Shown: positions 7,555 to 15,426 of the stretch, piece by piece
Numbering within the stretch: position 1 is the stretch's first letter
How the letters are laid out: the number at the start of each line of letters is the position of its first letter
NCBI RefSeq assembly: GCF_900113835.1
Contig: NZ_FOQV01000020.1
Span: 1 to 38,839, forward strand
Direction of reading: 5' to 3'
Source of the DNA: Allobosea sp. OK403
Lineage (GTDB): Bacteria; Pseudomonadota; Alphaproteobacteria; Rhizobiales; Beijerinckiaceae
Length of the DNA: 38,839 nucleotides
Notes under the pieces: generated by a model
Database searches by the model: none
Told to the model about the DNA's origin: nothing
The model's input: only the letters and a program-made list of their open reading frames with translations
Translations under genes and position numbers: made by a program

Positions 7555-8190
7555 ATGCCCGACCACACCCTCACCTCCCTCGATGACCTTGCGGCACTTT
7601 ATCCCAACCCGATCGCCCCGGCCTCGGTCGCCAAGGAGATCGATCACGTCGATGCGAATTACGGGGCGCTGATCGCCGCCTCGCCGTTTTTCGTGCTCGC
7701 GACCAATGGTCCGGACGGTCTGGATTGCTCACCGCGTGGGGATATGCCGGGCTTCGTGCGACTCCGGGACGCGAAAACGCTCCTGATTCCGGACAGAAGA
7801 GGCAATAACCGTTTGGATTCATTGAAGAATATCCTGTTCGACGATCGAATCGGAATGCTCTTTCTGATCCCCGGTTACGGCGAAACGCTGCGCGTGAACG
7901 GCACGGCGACGCTTTCGACCGATCCCGAGCTCTGCGCGAGCTTCGCGATGGCCGGAAAGCTGCCGGCCTGCGTGATCGTGGTCGCGGTGGAGAGCGTCTA
8001 CTTCCAGTGCTCGCGCGCAGTGGTGCGCGCCGACCTCTGGAACCCGGCGGTGCAGGTCGACAAGCGCAGCCTGCCGAGCGCCGGACAGATCCTGCGCGGG
8101 ATCACGGAGAAGAACGACAAGGTCGAGACCTTCGACGGCGAAGCCTATGACAAGGAGCTGCCTGAGCGCGTGAAGGCGACGCTGTATTGA
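7555..8190 (+). CDS. Pyridoxamine 5'-phosphate oxidase-fold FMN flavoprotein (MSMEG_1061-like)
   Basis: 211 aa from the ATG at 7555, which has GGAG six bases upstream; an ATG at 7543 adds four residues but lacks a ribosome site. The split-barrel FMN fold is suggested by ASPFFVLATNGPDGLDCSPR, then LLIPDRRGNNRLDSLKNI and IGMLFLIPGYGETLRVNG, a pattern seen in the MSMEG_1061 family of FMN-dependent PPOX-type proteins. Their in vivo substrates are mostly unknown; vitamin B6 oxidation should not be assumed. The gene converges on adenosine kinase across a long palindromic repeat. A palindrome upstream suggests regulated expression. Confidence 0.88.
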   Translation: MPDHTLTSLDDLAALYPNPIAPASVAKEIDHVDANYGALIAASPFFVLATNGPDGLDCSPRGDMPGFVRLRDAKTLLIPDRRGNNRLDSLKNILFDDRIGMLFLIPGYGETLRVNGTATLSTDPELCASFAMAGKLPACVIVVAVESVYFQCSRAVVRADLWNPAVQVDKRSLPSAGQILRGITEKNDKVETFDGEAYDKELPERVKATLY

Positions 8191-8215
8191 AGAGGTTGAA
8201 CGAGCGGTAACCTTA

Positions 8216-8334
8216 TCATTCCGGGGCTTCGCACAGCGAAGAACCCGGAACCCACGACTAGGTGGGCGCTCCAACCGCAATCTCTCACCCAGTCGTGGGT
8301 TCCGGGTTCGGCCCAGAGGGCCGCCCCGGAATGA
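8216..8334. repeat. Long REP-type palindromic intergenic repeat
   Basis: The outer arms TCATTCCGGGGC (8216-8227) and GCCCCGGAATGA (8323-8334) are perfect inverted repeats. The inner arms at 8241-8264 and 8286-8309 pair over 24 bp with one mismatch (CCCGGAACCCACGACT in the left arm). The whole 119 bp can fold as a long cruciform or hairpin between two convergent genes. Such CATTCCGGGGC-ended elements are dispersed in many Hyphomicrobiales genomes and may also stop transcription from both sides. Confidence 0.85.
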
Positions 8335-8349
8335 CAGGCTGGCTTCGGC

Positions 8350-9348
8350 TCACAGCAGCCCTTCATTCCCTGCCAGCACCTTCAGGTTCATGTCCGGCCT
8401 CGCGCCGACATGGCTGATGACCTCGGCGGCGGCGAGCGCGCCCAGGCGCAATGCGTCGCGCACCTCGCGACCCGAGGTCAGACCGAAGAGGAAACCGGCG
8501 GCGAAGAGATCGCCCGCGCCGGTGCTGTCGACGATGCGCTCGACGGGGAAGACCGGCTCGACGACGATGCCGTCCGGCGTCACGGCCAGAGCGCCCTTCT
8601 CCGAACGGGTTACGGCGGCCAAAATGTTCTCGGCCCGCAAGGCCGCCAGCGCCGTCTCGAAATCAGCGGTCTGGTAGAGACTCTTCAGCTCGTGCTCATT
8701 GGCGAAGACGATGTCGACCATGCGATTGCGGATCAGGCCGAGGAACTCGTCGCGATAGCGATCGACGCAGAAGGAATCCGACAAGGTGATGGCGACGCGG
8801 CCGCCTGCCTTGTGGGCGATCTCGGAGGCCTTGCGGAAGGCCTCCTTGGCGGCCGGCGGGTCCCAGAGATAGCCTTCGAGATAGATAATGTCGGCGCTCT
8901 CGACCGCCTTGGCATCGACATCGCCGACAGTGAGCCCCTGGCAAGCGCCGAGATAGGTGTTCATCGTGCGCTCGCCATCGGGCGTGACGATGATGAAGGA
9001 GCGCGCGGTCGCGGGACCTTCCGTCGCGAAGGCCGTGTCGAAGGATACGCCGAGCGAGGTCAGGTCATGCCGGTAGAGCCTGCCGAGCTCGTCGGCCTTG
9101 ACCTTGCCGATGAAGGCGCCCTTGCCGCCGAAGGAGGCGAGACCGGCGATGGTGTTGGCGGCCGAACCGCCGGAAATGACCTTGCCCGGGCCCATGGCGG
9201 CGTAGAGCGCCTCGGCGCGGGCCTCGTCGATCAGCATCATCGCGCCTTTGGCGAGATCGTGCTTGGCCAGGAAGTCCTCCTCGGCGGAGGCGATGACGTC
9301 GACGATGGCGTTGCCGAGAGCGAGGACGTCGGTGCGCGAATGGCTCAT
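8350..9348 (-). CDS. Adenosine kinase (PfkB/ribokinase family)
   Basis: 332 aa. It phosphorylates adenosine to AMP for purine salvage (family function). Seen: N-terminal LALGNAIVDVIASAEEDFL; the first PfkB-type signature region GGSAANTIAGLASFGGKGAF; the ATP/anion-hole motif DSTGAGD at 274-280, whose last Asp is the catalytic base; and FANEHELKSL in the nucleotide-binding part. Length fits bacterial adenosine kinases; a generic sugar kinase is the alternative. Start ATG at 9348. It lies 81 bp downstream of the xre gene in the same direction and may be co-transcribed. Confidence 0.92.
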   Translation of the reverse strand: MSHSRTDVLALGNAIVDVIASAEEDFLAKHDLAKGAMMLIDEARAEALYAAMGPGKVISGGSAANTIAGLASFGGKGAFIGKVKADELGRLYRHDLTSLGVSFDTAFATEGPATARSFIIVTPDGERTMNTYLGACQGLTVGDVDAKAVESADIIYLEGYLWDPPAAKEAFRKASEIAHKAGGRVAITLSDSFCVDRYRDEFLGLIRNRMVDIVFANEHELKSLYQTADFETALAALRAENILAAVTRSEKGALAVTPDGIVVEPVFPVERIVDSTGAGDLFAAGFLFGLTSGREVRDALRLGALAAAEVISHVGARPDMNLKVLAGNEGLL

Positions 9349-9429
9349 GAACAGGTCCGGATGCTGATCTTAAGGAGAGGTTGGCGGCGCGTGTTGCATC
9401 CGCCGGGCTTCGGGTCAAGCAAGTCGGGC

Positions 9430-9810
9430 TCAATCCGGCGCAGCGGTGCGGCGAATCGCGGCTTCGTCGAGGATATCCGCAAGACGTTTGAGTTCGTCGC
9501 GCTCCAGGACCGCGATCTCGCGGGCGAGGCGGTTGGCGAGCAGCGTCGCCTCGGCATCGAGGCCGGCCGTATCGACAGTGACACGCGGATGCGAGAGATC
9601 CGCAAGGCGTACCAATTCATCCGCCTCGTCCCAGATCACGCCCAGCACATGGATGACGCCCTGGATCAGCACGAAGGTCGGCCGACCGCGCTTGCCGTGC
9701 TCAAGCGCCGAGAGATAGGCAGGCGTAACGCCGAGCGCGCCCGCCATTTGCGCCAAGGTGACGCCACGAGCCGCGCGCAGGGCCCGCACCCTCTGCCCGA
9801 AGGGGGTCAT
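9430..9810 (-). CDS. XRE-family helix-turn-helix regulator
   Basis: 126 aa from the ATG at 9810. Residues about 4-60 form an HTH_3 domain: FGQRVRALRAARGVTLAQMA, then LGVTPAYLSALEHGKRGRPT. The C-terminal half, VDTAGLDAEATLLANRLARE and onward, is a helical segment probably for dimerisation. The start overlaps the stop of the smr gene by ATGA, so it is translationally coupled to the timA-mltA-smr run. The target is unknown. Being inside an envelope and DNA-maintenance operon it could autoregulate, but no operator was recognised. Confidence 0.9.
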   Translation of the reverse strand: MTPFGQRVRALRAARGVTLAQMAGALGVTPAYLSALEHGKRGRPTFVLIQGVIHVLGVIWDEADELVRLADLSHPRVTVDTAGLDAEATLLANRLAREIAVLERDELKRLADILDEAAIRRTAAPD

Positions 9811-10367
9811 GGCCCGATCTCGCGCTGGCGGCGCAGGCGTATATAGAGCGCCCCTGTTCCGCCATGGCGCTGCTCGGCCTCCTCGAAGCCGACGACCAGC
9901 GGACGCAGATCGGGCAGGCGCAGCCAATGCGGCACCATGCGCCGCAGCACCCCGCGTTCCTCGCCGAACAGGCTGTCTCCCGCCGCTCCCTTGCCGGTGA
10001 CGACCAGCGCGAGCTTGCAGCCGCGCGCCTGCTCGCGCCGCAGAAAGGCGCGCAATGCCAGATGCGCTTCGTCCTGGCGCATGCCGTGCAGATCGATCAC
10101 CGCCTCGACGCCCTGCTGGCCGCGCCGCAATTGGGTGCGCAGGCGGCGTTCGAGCGGCGCCAATGGCGGTGGCGTGGGTTTGGATTGGACCGGTTTCGCC
10201 GCCACCACGAGAATAGTGGCCTCGGCCATGATCGGGGTGGGTGCAGCTGGCTCCGGCTGCTCGGGCTCGACCGGCTTGCGGCCGGGAAGCGGAGTCACCG
10301 AGCGCGCGACTTCGCGCCAGAGCGCGATATCGGCCGGCGACAATGTCTTGCCCCGCCGCGACCGCAT
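9807..10367 (-). CDS. Smr/MutS2-domain protein
   Basis: 186 aa. The N-terminal ~75 residues are low-complexity, rich in Pro, Ala and charged residues. The C-terminal Smr domain (about 85-180) shows the family hallmark DLHG at 92-95, followed by LALVVTGKG and a C-terminal strand GGTGALYIRLRR. Smr domains are nicking or RNA/DNA endonuclease modules; stand-alone ones of this size are common in alphaproteobacteria, and their role is poorly known. The start lies 2 nt after the mltA stop and the end overlaps xre, so it is translationally coupled on both sides. Confidence 0.93.
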   Translation of the reverse strand: MRSRRGKTLSPADIALWREVARSVTPLPGRKPVEPEQPEPAAPTPIMAEATILVVAAKPVQSKPTPPPLAPLERRLRTQLRRGQQGVEAVIDLHGMRQDEAHLALRAFLRREQARGCKLALVVTGKGAAGDSLFGEERGVLRRMVPHWLRLPDLRPLVVGFEEAEQRHGGTGALYIRLRRQREIGP

Positions 10368-10369
10368 CG

Positions 10370-11551
10370 TCAGGGCCTCTGATCGCGCGGCCAGAGCACG
10401 GTGAAATCGAAGTTGTGGCGGATCAACCCCGCCCGATGTCCGGCCGCCGCGCCCGAACCGACGAAGAGGTCGACCCGCGCCGGCCCGAGGATCGCCGAGC
10501 CGGTATCCTGCGCGATCATCAGCCTCGAAAGCCGTTCGCTGCCACCTTGCCCATCGGGGATCGTGGCGTCGATCCAGGCGGGCAGGCCATAGGGCCAGAC
10601 CGTGCGGTCGATCGCGATGCTGCGCAAAGGCGTCAATGGCAAGCCGGCTCCGCCGATCGGCCCGGAGCCCGGCGGCAGATCGTCCCGGCGCGCGAAGAAG
10701 ACGAAGGAACGGTTGAGCGCGATCAGATCGCGGGCGAAGCCGGCATCGGCTTTCAATCGCGCGATCAATCGGTCCATCGTCATCTCTGCAGGCGGGATGT
10801 TCTCGCGCTCGCTCAGCGCCCGGCCGAGCGAGGTATAGGGATGGCCGTTGCGGCCGGAATAGACCAGCCGCGTCACCCGGCCATCGGGCAGACGGATCCG
10901 GCCGGAGCCCTGGACCTGCAGCACGAAGCGATCGACCGGATCGCGCATCCAGAGGATTTCGAGCTTCTGGCCATCGAGCGCGCCGGCCTCGATCGCGGCG
11001 CGATCAGGGAAGGGCACGAGCCCCCCCGCCGTCTGGCGCGCGGCCGAAAGCCCTGCCTCGATGCCCGGCCAGTCATCGCCGGGCTGGCGGGTCACCAGAT
11101 CGGCCGGGCGGCCATAGAGCGGTGTCGGAAAAGCTGCGGAGCGCATGAGGGAGCCTTCGAATTCGGGCTCGAAATAGCCCGTCATGAAGCCGGTCTCAGC
11201 GGTCGCGGCGCGGATTCGCCAGAACGAGAAATTCTGCTCGAAAAACCGACGCGCCGTCTCGCGATCGGGTCGGGCCTTCTTCGTCAGAAGACGGGCGCGG
11301 GCGCAGATGAAGTCCAGCACTTCGGGGGTCGGTACAGAGGCTCGCAGCGGCGGGTCTGTCATGCAACCGCGTGCGAAGATGTCCAGGGCAATGCGATGAT
11401 CGTCCTTGGCCCATCCCGCAATGCCGGCGACGGACACCGCTTCGGCGCGCGCGCCCGGCGGCAGCGGCGGGGTTTGGGCGAGCGCTGCGCTCATGGCCGC
11501 ACCGCACGCCACGAGGCCAAGCGCCAGCGCAGCAACGGCGCCACGGATCAC
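10370..11551 (-). CDS. mltA: Membrane-bound lytic murein transglycosylase A
   Basis: 393 aa. It cleaves the MurNAc-GlcNAc bond of peptidoglycan, forming 1,6-anhydro-MurNAc. The N-terminus is a signal sequence. LVAC at 13-16 fits a lipobox, but AMSAALA|Q at 25/26 fits a soluble signal peptidase I site, so lipoprotein status is ambiguous. The MltA barrel shows GFMTGYFEPEFEGSL and VLQVQGSGRIRLPDG. The C-terminal 3D domain has AQDTGSAILGPARVD (347-361), with conserved Asp residues including the probable catalytic acid. Start overlaps the timA stop by 4 nt (ATGA). The order timA-mltA-smr is conserved in alphaproteobacteria, to my knowledge. Confidence 0.96.
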   Translation of the reverse strand: MIRGAVAALALGLVACGAAMSAALAQTPPLPPGARAEAVSVAGIAGWAKDDHRIALDIFARGCMTDPPLRASVPTPEVLDFICARARLLTKKARPDRETARRFFEQNFSFWRIRAATAETGFMTGYFEPEFEGSLMRSAAFPTPLYGRPADLVTRQPGDDWPGIEAGLSAARQTAGGLVPFPDRAAIEAGALDGQKLEILWMRDPVDRFVLQVQGSGRIRLPDGRVTRLVYSGRNGHPYTSLGRALSERENIPPAEMTMDRLIARLKADAGFARDLIALNRSFVFFARRDDLPPGSGPIGGAGLPLTPLRSIAIDRTVWPYGLPAWIDATIPDGQGGSERLSRLMIAQDTGSAILGPARVDLFVGSGAAAGHRAGLIRHNFDFTVLWPRDQRP

Positions 11552-12279
11552 GCGGCGGATTCGGTGGCGACCAGGAGCCAGTTGGGGTCGCGGCTGCCGA
11601 GCTGGCGCGCGAAAGTCCAGATGTCGTTGACCTCGGAGACCGCTTCGGCGCTGCCGTCGACGACTGCGCCTTGAGCATCGCGCGTGACGCTGATCAATTG
11701 CGAGACGAAGGCCAGCGTGACCTGGCCGTTCTTGCCCTTGACGTCGACGGCGGTGATCTCCGCCTTGTCGATCGAGACGAAGGAGGATTCCGCCTTCTCG
11801 CCGCGCTTCTCACGATCCGTGATCGCCTGCTCGAAGCCCTCATAGACCTCCTTGGCGAGGAGACCTTTCAGCACCTTGCGGTCGCCCCGCGCGAAGGCGG
11901 TGACGATGGTCTCATAGGCCGCCTTGGCGCCGCCGATGAAGGCGCGCGGATCGAAGCCTGGCTCCTGCCGGATGATCGCCTCGATGCCGGCAACGATGGC
12001 CGAATCCGCTGGCGCGATATCCTTCCAGCGGTCGGCGGCGGGAGCCGGGCTCACCACGGGATCATTCGCCGCGCCGGGCAGGCGGATGACGTTGTCGCGC
12101 TTGCTGTCGGCCGGGGGTGCCTGGTCGGGCCGCAGCGGCGCTCCCTCGCGACGCGCGAACGGATCGGTCGGCGGCTGTTCCTGACCGGTCTTCTGACCCA
12201 GAACCGAGCGCAGCTTCCAGGCGACGAAAACGGCCAGAGCCAGGAAAACAATCGTCGTCATGTCGAAGGAATTTTGCAT
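11548..12279 (-). CDS. Tim44/TimA-like putative adaptor protein
   Basis: 243 aa from the ATG at 12279; a longer frame to 12309 is possible but the hydrophobic start fits this one. A single N-terminal membrane segment (TTIVFLALAVFVAW) is followed by a Pro/charged linker. The C-terminal Tim44-like domain (about 100-243) has DPRAFIGGAKAAYETIVTAF and ends near NDIWTFARQLGSRDPNWLLV. The fold is NTF2-like; bacterial TimA is a membrane-anchored protein of unclear role, related to mitochondrial import Tim44. It is divergent from secB across 239 bp and heads the mltA-smr-xre run. Confidence 0.92.
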   Translation of the reverse strand: MQNSFDMTTIVFLALAVFVAWKLRSVLGQKTGQEQPPTDPFARREGAPLRPDQAPPADSKRDNVIRLPGAANDPVVSPAPAADRWKDIAPADSAIVAGIEAIIRQEPGFDPRAFIGGAKAAYETIVTAFARGDRKVLKGLLAKEVYEGFEQAITDREKRGEKAESSFVSIDKAEITAVDVKGKNGQVTLAFVSQLISVTRDAQGAVVDGSAEAVSEVNDIWTFARQLGSRDPNWLLVATESAA

Positions 12280-12518
12280 CGAAACCTGATCCGAAGCTCC
12301 AGTGGCCACCTTACATCGGCCTGTCCCCTAAAGGTTTTCGGCCGTGAAGCGTGATATGGTGATCAAGGCTCGTAACATCCACCCCTGAACTTGTGAAGGC
12401 GGCTTCTTGTGCCAGGGTGGCGTCCATGATAGCCGACGCCCGCATTGCACCGCAGGACGGCGCGCAGTCCCGAACGTCTTAATCCGGCCCGGGATTTCCT
12501 TAAGTCAGCCTTCAGATC

Positions 12519-13022
12519 ATGATGGGACCGATGGCCAACGACATTCCCAACGGCAACGGCGCGCAAGCCCCCGAGGCAGCTCCGAGCATGAGCGCCCTGA
12601 TCCAGTACACCAAGGACTTCTCCTTCGAGAATCCCAAGGCGCCGCGCTCGCTCAGCCAGCAGACGCAGCAGGGACCGCAGATGTCGCTGCAGGTCAACGT
12701 CTCGACTGCGCCGCTCGGCGAGGACGATTACGAGACCGTGCTGCAGCTCGAGGGCAAGGCCGAGCTCGGCGGCGAAACGCTGTTCGCCTTCGATCTCAGC
12801 TATGGCGGCGTGTTCCGCATCCAGAACGTACCGCAGGAGCACATCCACCCTGTGCTGGTGATCGACTGCGCCCGCCTGCTCTTCCCCTTCGCCCGGCAGA
12901 TCATCGCCGAGGCGGTCCAGAACGGCGGCTTCCCGCCCTTCTATGTGCCGCCGATCGATTTCGCGGCCTTGTTCCAGCAGCGCGTGCAGGAGCTCCAGGC
13001 CCAGGGCGCGCCGAACGCCTGA
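12519..13022 (+). CDS. secB: Protein-export chaperone SecB
   Basis: 167 aa. SecB is a tetrameric chaperone that holds preproteins unfolded and hands them to SecA. Seen: IQYTKDFSFENPKAPRSL, the conserved first strand region; LEGKAELGGETLFAFDLSYG; and HPVLVIDCARLLFPFARQII followed by GGFPPFYVPPIDFAALF, the SecA-contact face. Three ATGs cluster at the start (12519, 12522, 12531); the exact one is uncertain. It is divergent from the timA operon. Its direction opposes the predicted replication direction on this arm, unlike the ppsR-dnaQ block. Confidence 0.97.
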   Translation: MMGPMANDIPNGNGAQAPEAAPSMSALIQYTKDFSFENPKAPRSLSQQTQQGPQMSLQVNVSTAPLGEDDYETVLQLEGKAELGGETLFAFDLSYGGVFRIQNVPQEHIHPVLVIDCARLLFPFARQIIAEAVQNGGFPPFYVPPIDFAALFQQRVQELQAQGAPNA

Positions 13023-13332
13023 GCCTTCCGGCAGCAAGACTTGCCGGCGGCATGAATTGTCACGGAAAGGGCCCTAGAGCCGGATGATTTCAGATGGGGT
13101 CACAGAGTGATCCCATCTGAAATCTGAATCCGCCTCTCACCAAAGAGTGAGAGCAGGACCAATGCGAAAAACCGGTTCCCACTTTTTCGCATCCTGCTCT
13201 CGCGGCCCTTTTTCGTTAACGGTGCGGCTCGCTCCCCCCTTGCGGCCGGCCAGGGGAGCTTCCATCTCGCGGAGCAGTCGACGGCGGACGCTCATTCGGG
13301 CGCCCGCCGTTTCGCGAGATGAAGGAGCCGGG
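13023..13332. other. 310-bp intergenic region with palindromic repeats
   Basis: Between secB and the TerC-family gene. It holds the two palindromes at 13086-13201 and a GC-rich stretch with CTCGCGGAG and CGCGAGATG runs near 13266-13320 that can pair. No credible gene: an open frame running into the TerC gene from 13147 begins inside the repeat. A promoter for the TerC gene must lie here, but I could not recognise one. Confidence 0.7.
13086..13201. repeat. Composite of two intergenic palindromes (Rhizobiales-type repeat)
   Basis: Palindrome 1: GATTTCAGATGGG-GTCAC (13086-13103), loop AGA, then the complementary arm 13107-13124, 18 bp with one G/T wobble. Palindrome 2: GAGAGCAGG and ATGCGAAAAA (13149-13171), then CCGGTTCCCAC, then TTTTTCGCAT-CCTGCTCTC (13183-13201). 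The second is a dispersed intergenic family in this order. The same motif recurs at 6639-6654 and 38116-38134, with a divergent cousin at 37033-37139. Confidence 0.85.
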
Positions 13333-14067
13333 ATGGACTATCTGATGACGCTTGCCGCCGACCCCACGGTGTGGGCTGCGCTCGGGGCATTGATCGCCAT
13401 GGAAGTCGTTCTGGGCATCGACAACCTGATCTTCATCTCGATCCTGACCAACAAGCTTCCGGCAGAACAGCGTGCGCGCGGCCGCAGGATCGGCATCGGG
13501 CTGGCGCTGATCCTGCGGCTCGGCCTGCTCTCGACCGTCGCCATCATCGTGCAATTGACCGCCCCGGTCTTCTCGGTGCTCGGCAAGGCGTTCTCCTGGC
13601 GCGACCTCATCCTGATCGCCGGCGGCCTCTTCCTGGTCTGGAAGGCGACGAAGGAAATCCATCACAAGGTCGACACCGACCATGGGCCGGACGTCTTCGA
13701 CGGCGGCAAGGCCGCAGCCGTCACCTTCGGTGGCGTCATCGTCCAGATCCTGCTGCTCGACCTCGTCTTCTCCATCGACAGCATCATCACCGCCGTCGGC
13801 ATGACCGACCATATCCCGGTGATGGTGATCGCCGTCGTCTTCGCGGTTCTGGTGATGCTGCTCGCAGCCGACCCACTGGCGAGCTTCATCGAGCGCAACC
13901 CGACCATCGTGATGCTGGCACTCGGCTTCCTGCTGATGATCGGCGGCACGCTGATCGGCGAGGGTTTTGGCGCGCATGTGCCCAAGGGCTATATCTACGC
14001 CGCCATGGCCTTCTCTGCTGCGATCGAGGGGCTGAACATGCTGTCGCGGCGCAAGAGGAGGAGCTGA
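13333..14067 (+). CDS. TerC-family integral membrane protein
   Basis: 244 aa from the ATG at 13333, with GAAGGAG seven bases upstream; the longer upstream frame is repeat DNA. About seven hydrophobic segments are visible. Family hallmarks are the acidic membrane motifs MEVVLGIDNLIFISIL near residues 22-37 and LLLDLVFSIDSIITAVGM in the middle, with paired Asp/Glu residues suited to metal handling. TerC relatives are linked to tellurite resistance and, more recently, to manganese export and metalation of exported proteins; which applies here cannot be read. It converges with dnaQ, 7 bp apart. Confidence 0.93.
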   Translation: MDYLMTLAADPTVWAALGALIAMEVVLGIDNLIFISILTNKLPAEQRARGRRIGIGLALILRLGLLSTVAIIVQLTAPVFSVLGKAFSWRDLILIAGGLFLVWKATKEIHHKVDTDHGPDVFDGGKAAAVTFGGVIVQILLLDLVFSIDSIITAVGMTDHIPVMVIAVVFAVLVMLLAADPLASFIERNPTIVMLALGFLLMIGGTLIGEGFGAHVPKGYIYAAMAFSAAIEGLNMLSRRKRRS

Positions 14068-14074
14068 TCGCTCT

Positions 14075-14782
14075 TCACGCCTCGTCGGTCAGGCCGAGAT
14101 AGCCGCGCCAGAGTGGCGTCTTGAGCGTGCGGATGAAGCTCTCGTGGGCGGCGATGGTTGCGTCGTCGAGGCGGGAGGCGAGCGGCCGCTGGCGTTGCGG
14201 CCGCTCGATCGCCACGCCGGCAAGCCCACCGTCTCCGCCGCCCATCGCGACGCCCAGGCCAAGCGAGGTCTGCTTGCCGCCGATCAGCTCGATATAGACT
14301 TCGGCCAGGATTTCGGAGTCGAGCAGCGCGCCGTGCTTGGTGCGCCTGGCGTTGTCGATGCCATAACGGGAGCAGAGCGCGTCCAGGCTATTGGAGGCAC
14401 CAGGATGCTTTCGGCGCGCCATGGCCAGGGTGTCGACGACGCGGTGCTGCTCGATCGCGCCATAGCTGAGCCGCTTCAGCTCCATATTGAGGAAGCCGAT
14501 ATCGAAGGCAGCGTTGTGGATCACGAGCCGCGCATCGCCGATGAACTCGATGAAGTCATCGGCGATCGCCGCAAAGAGCGGCTTGTCGGAGAGGAAGGCT
14601 TCGGAGAGGCCGTGGACCTTGAAGGCGCCGTCCGGCATCGAGCGTTCGGGATTAACGTAGACGTGAAAATTGCGCCCGCTCGGGCAGTGATTGACCAGCT
14701 CGACGCAACCGATTTCGACGATGCGGTCGCCGTTATTGGCTTCAACGCCGGTCGTCTCGGTATCGAGGACGATTTCACGCAT
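14075..14782 (-). CDS. dnaQ: DNA polymerase III epsilon subunit (3'-5' proofreading exonuclease)
   Basis: 235 aa. It proofreads for the replicative polymerase. DEDDh motifs are complete: Exo I DTE (D7, E9), Exo II HNAAFDIGFLN with D94, and Exo III KHGALLDSEILAEVY with H150 and D155. QTSLGLG at 171-177 fits the clamp-binding motif that tethers epsilon to the beta clamp. The Gly-rich stretch GVAMGGGDGG that follows is a flexible linker, and the C-terminal tail would bind the polymerase alpha subunit. The start overlaps the coaE end by 8 nt. It is last in the leftward ppsR-maf-aroE-coaE-dnaQ block. Confidence 0.97.
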   Translation of the reverse strand: MREIVLDTETTGVEANNGDRIVEIGCVELVNHCPSGRNFHVYVNPERSMPDGAFKVHGLSEAFLSDKPLFAAIADDFIEFIGDARLVIHNAAFDIGFLNMELKRLSYGAIEQHRVVDTLAMARRKHPGASNSLDALCSRYGIDNARRTKHGALLDSEILAEVYIELIGGKQTSLGLGVAMGGGDGGLAGVAIERPQRQRPLASRLDDATIAAHESFIRTLKTPLWRGYLGLTDEA

Positions 14783-15401
14783 GAGCAGCGCTCTCCACTG
14801 GAAGCCTGCGGCCGGGCCGGCCGGCGAGGACGCTCAGGATAGAACTCACCTGCCGCTGCGCAGCCAGCAGACCGCCGCCCGTGTCCACAAGGAAATGGGC
14901 CTGGCGGCGCTTCTGCGCATCCGGCATCTGGCGGGCGAGGATGGCGGCGAACTTCTCCGCCGTCATCTCCGGACGCGCCAGGACGCGTGCGCGCTGGACC
15001 TCGGCCGGGGCGGTGACGACCAGTACGGCGTCGCAACGCCCCTGCCCGCCGGTCTCCAGCAGCAGCGGAATATCGAGCACGACGAGCCCTGCGCCGGCCT
15101 TGCGGCTACTCCCAAGAAAGGTCTCCTCCTCCTCGCGGACGAGCGGATGGATGATGCCCTCCAACCGCTTCAGCGCCTCCGCCTGTCCGACCACCGCTGC
15201 CGAGAGGCGCGCACGATCGACCACGCCGTCATGGACGACACCGGGAAATGCCTCGCCGATCAAGGGCGCGGCGCGGCCGCGATAGAGCGCATGGACACAG
15301 GCATCGGCATCATGCACCGGCACGCCGCGCGCACGAAAGAAGGCCGCGGTCGTCGATTTCCCCATCCCGATCGAGCCGGTGAGTCCGAGAGTGAAGGTCA
15401 T
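14775..15401 (-). CDS. coaE: Dephospho-CoA kinase
   Basis: 208 aa. It catalyses the last step of coenzyme A synthesis, phosphorylating the 3'-OH of dephospho-CoA with ATP. P-loop GSIGMGKS at 9-16; substrate segment VHDADACVHALY; VVLDIPLLLETG in the middle, with the conserved IPLLxE; then RARVLARPEMTAEKFAAIL and a lid-like C-terminal part. Length fits the family. It overlaps dnaQ by 8 nt and follows aroE by 25 nt, implying one transcript. A frame-shadow on the other strand was ignored. Confidence 0.97.
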   Translation of the reverse strand: MTFTLGLTGSIGMGKSTTAAFFRARGVPVHDADACVHALYRGRAAPLIGEAFPGVVHDGVVDRARLSAAVVGQAEALKRLEGIIHPLVREEEETFLGSSRKAGAGLVVLDIPLLLETGGQGRCDAVLVVTAPAEVQRARVLARPEMTAEKFAAILARQMPDAQKRRQAHFLVDTGGGLLAAQRQVSSILSVLAGRPGRRLPVESAAHA

Positions 15402-15426
15402 GAGGTGGCCATGGAGTCCCGCCGAA

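Noticed and set aside
8410..9846. 478-codon open frame on the plus strand across adenosine kinase and xre
   Set aside because: It runs antisense through two well-supported genes and its product is low-complexity without motifs.
13147..13332. N-terminal extension of the TerC-family protein
   Set aside because: The extra codons come from an intergenic repeat. A good ribosome site precedes the ATG at 13333.
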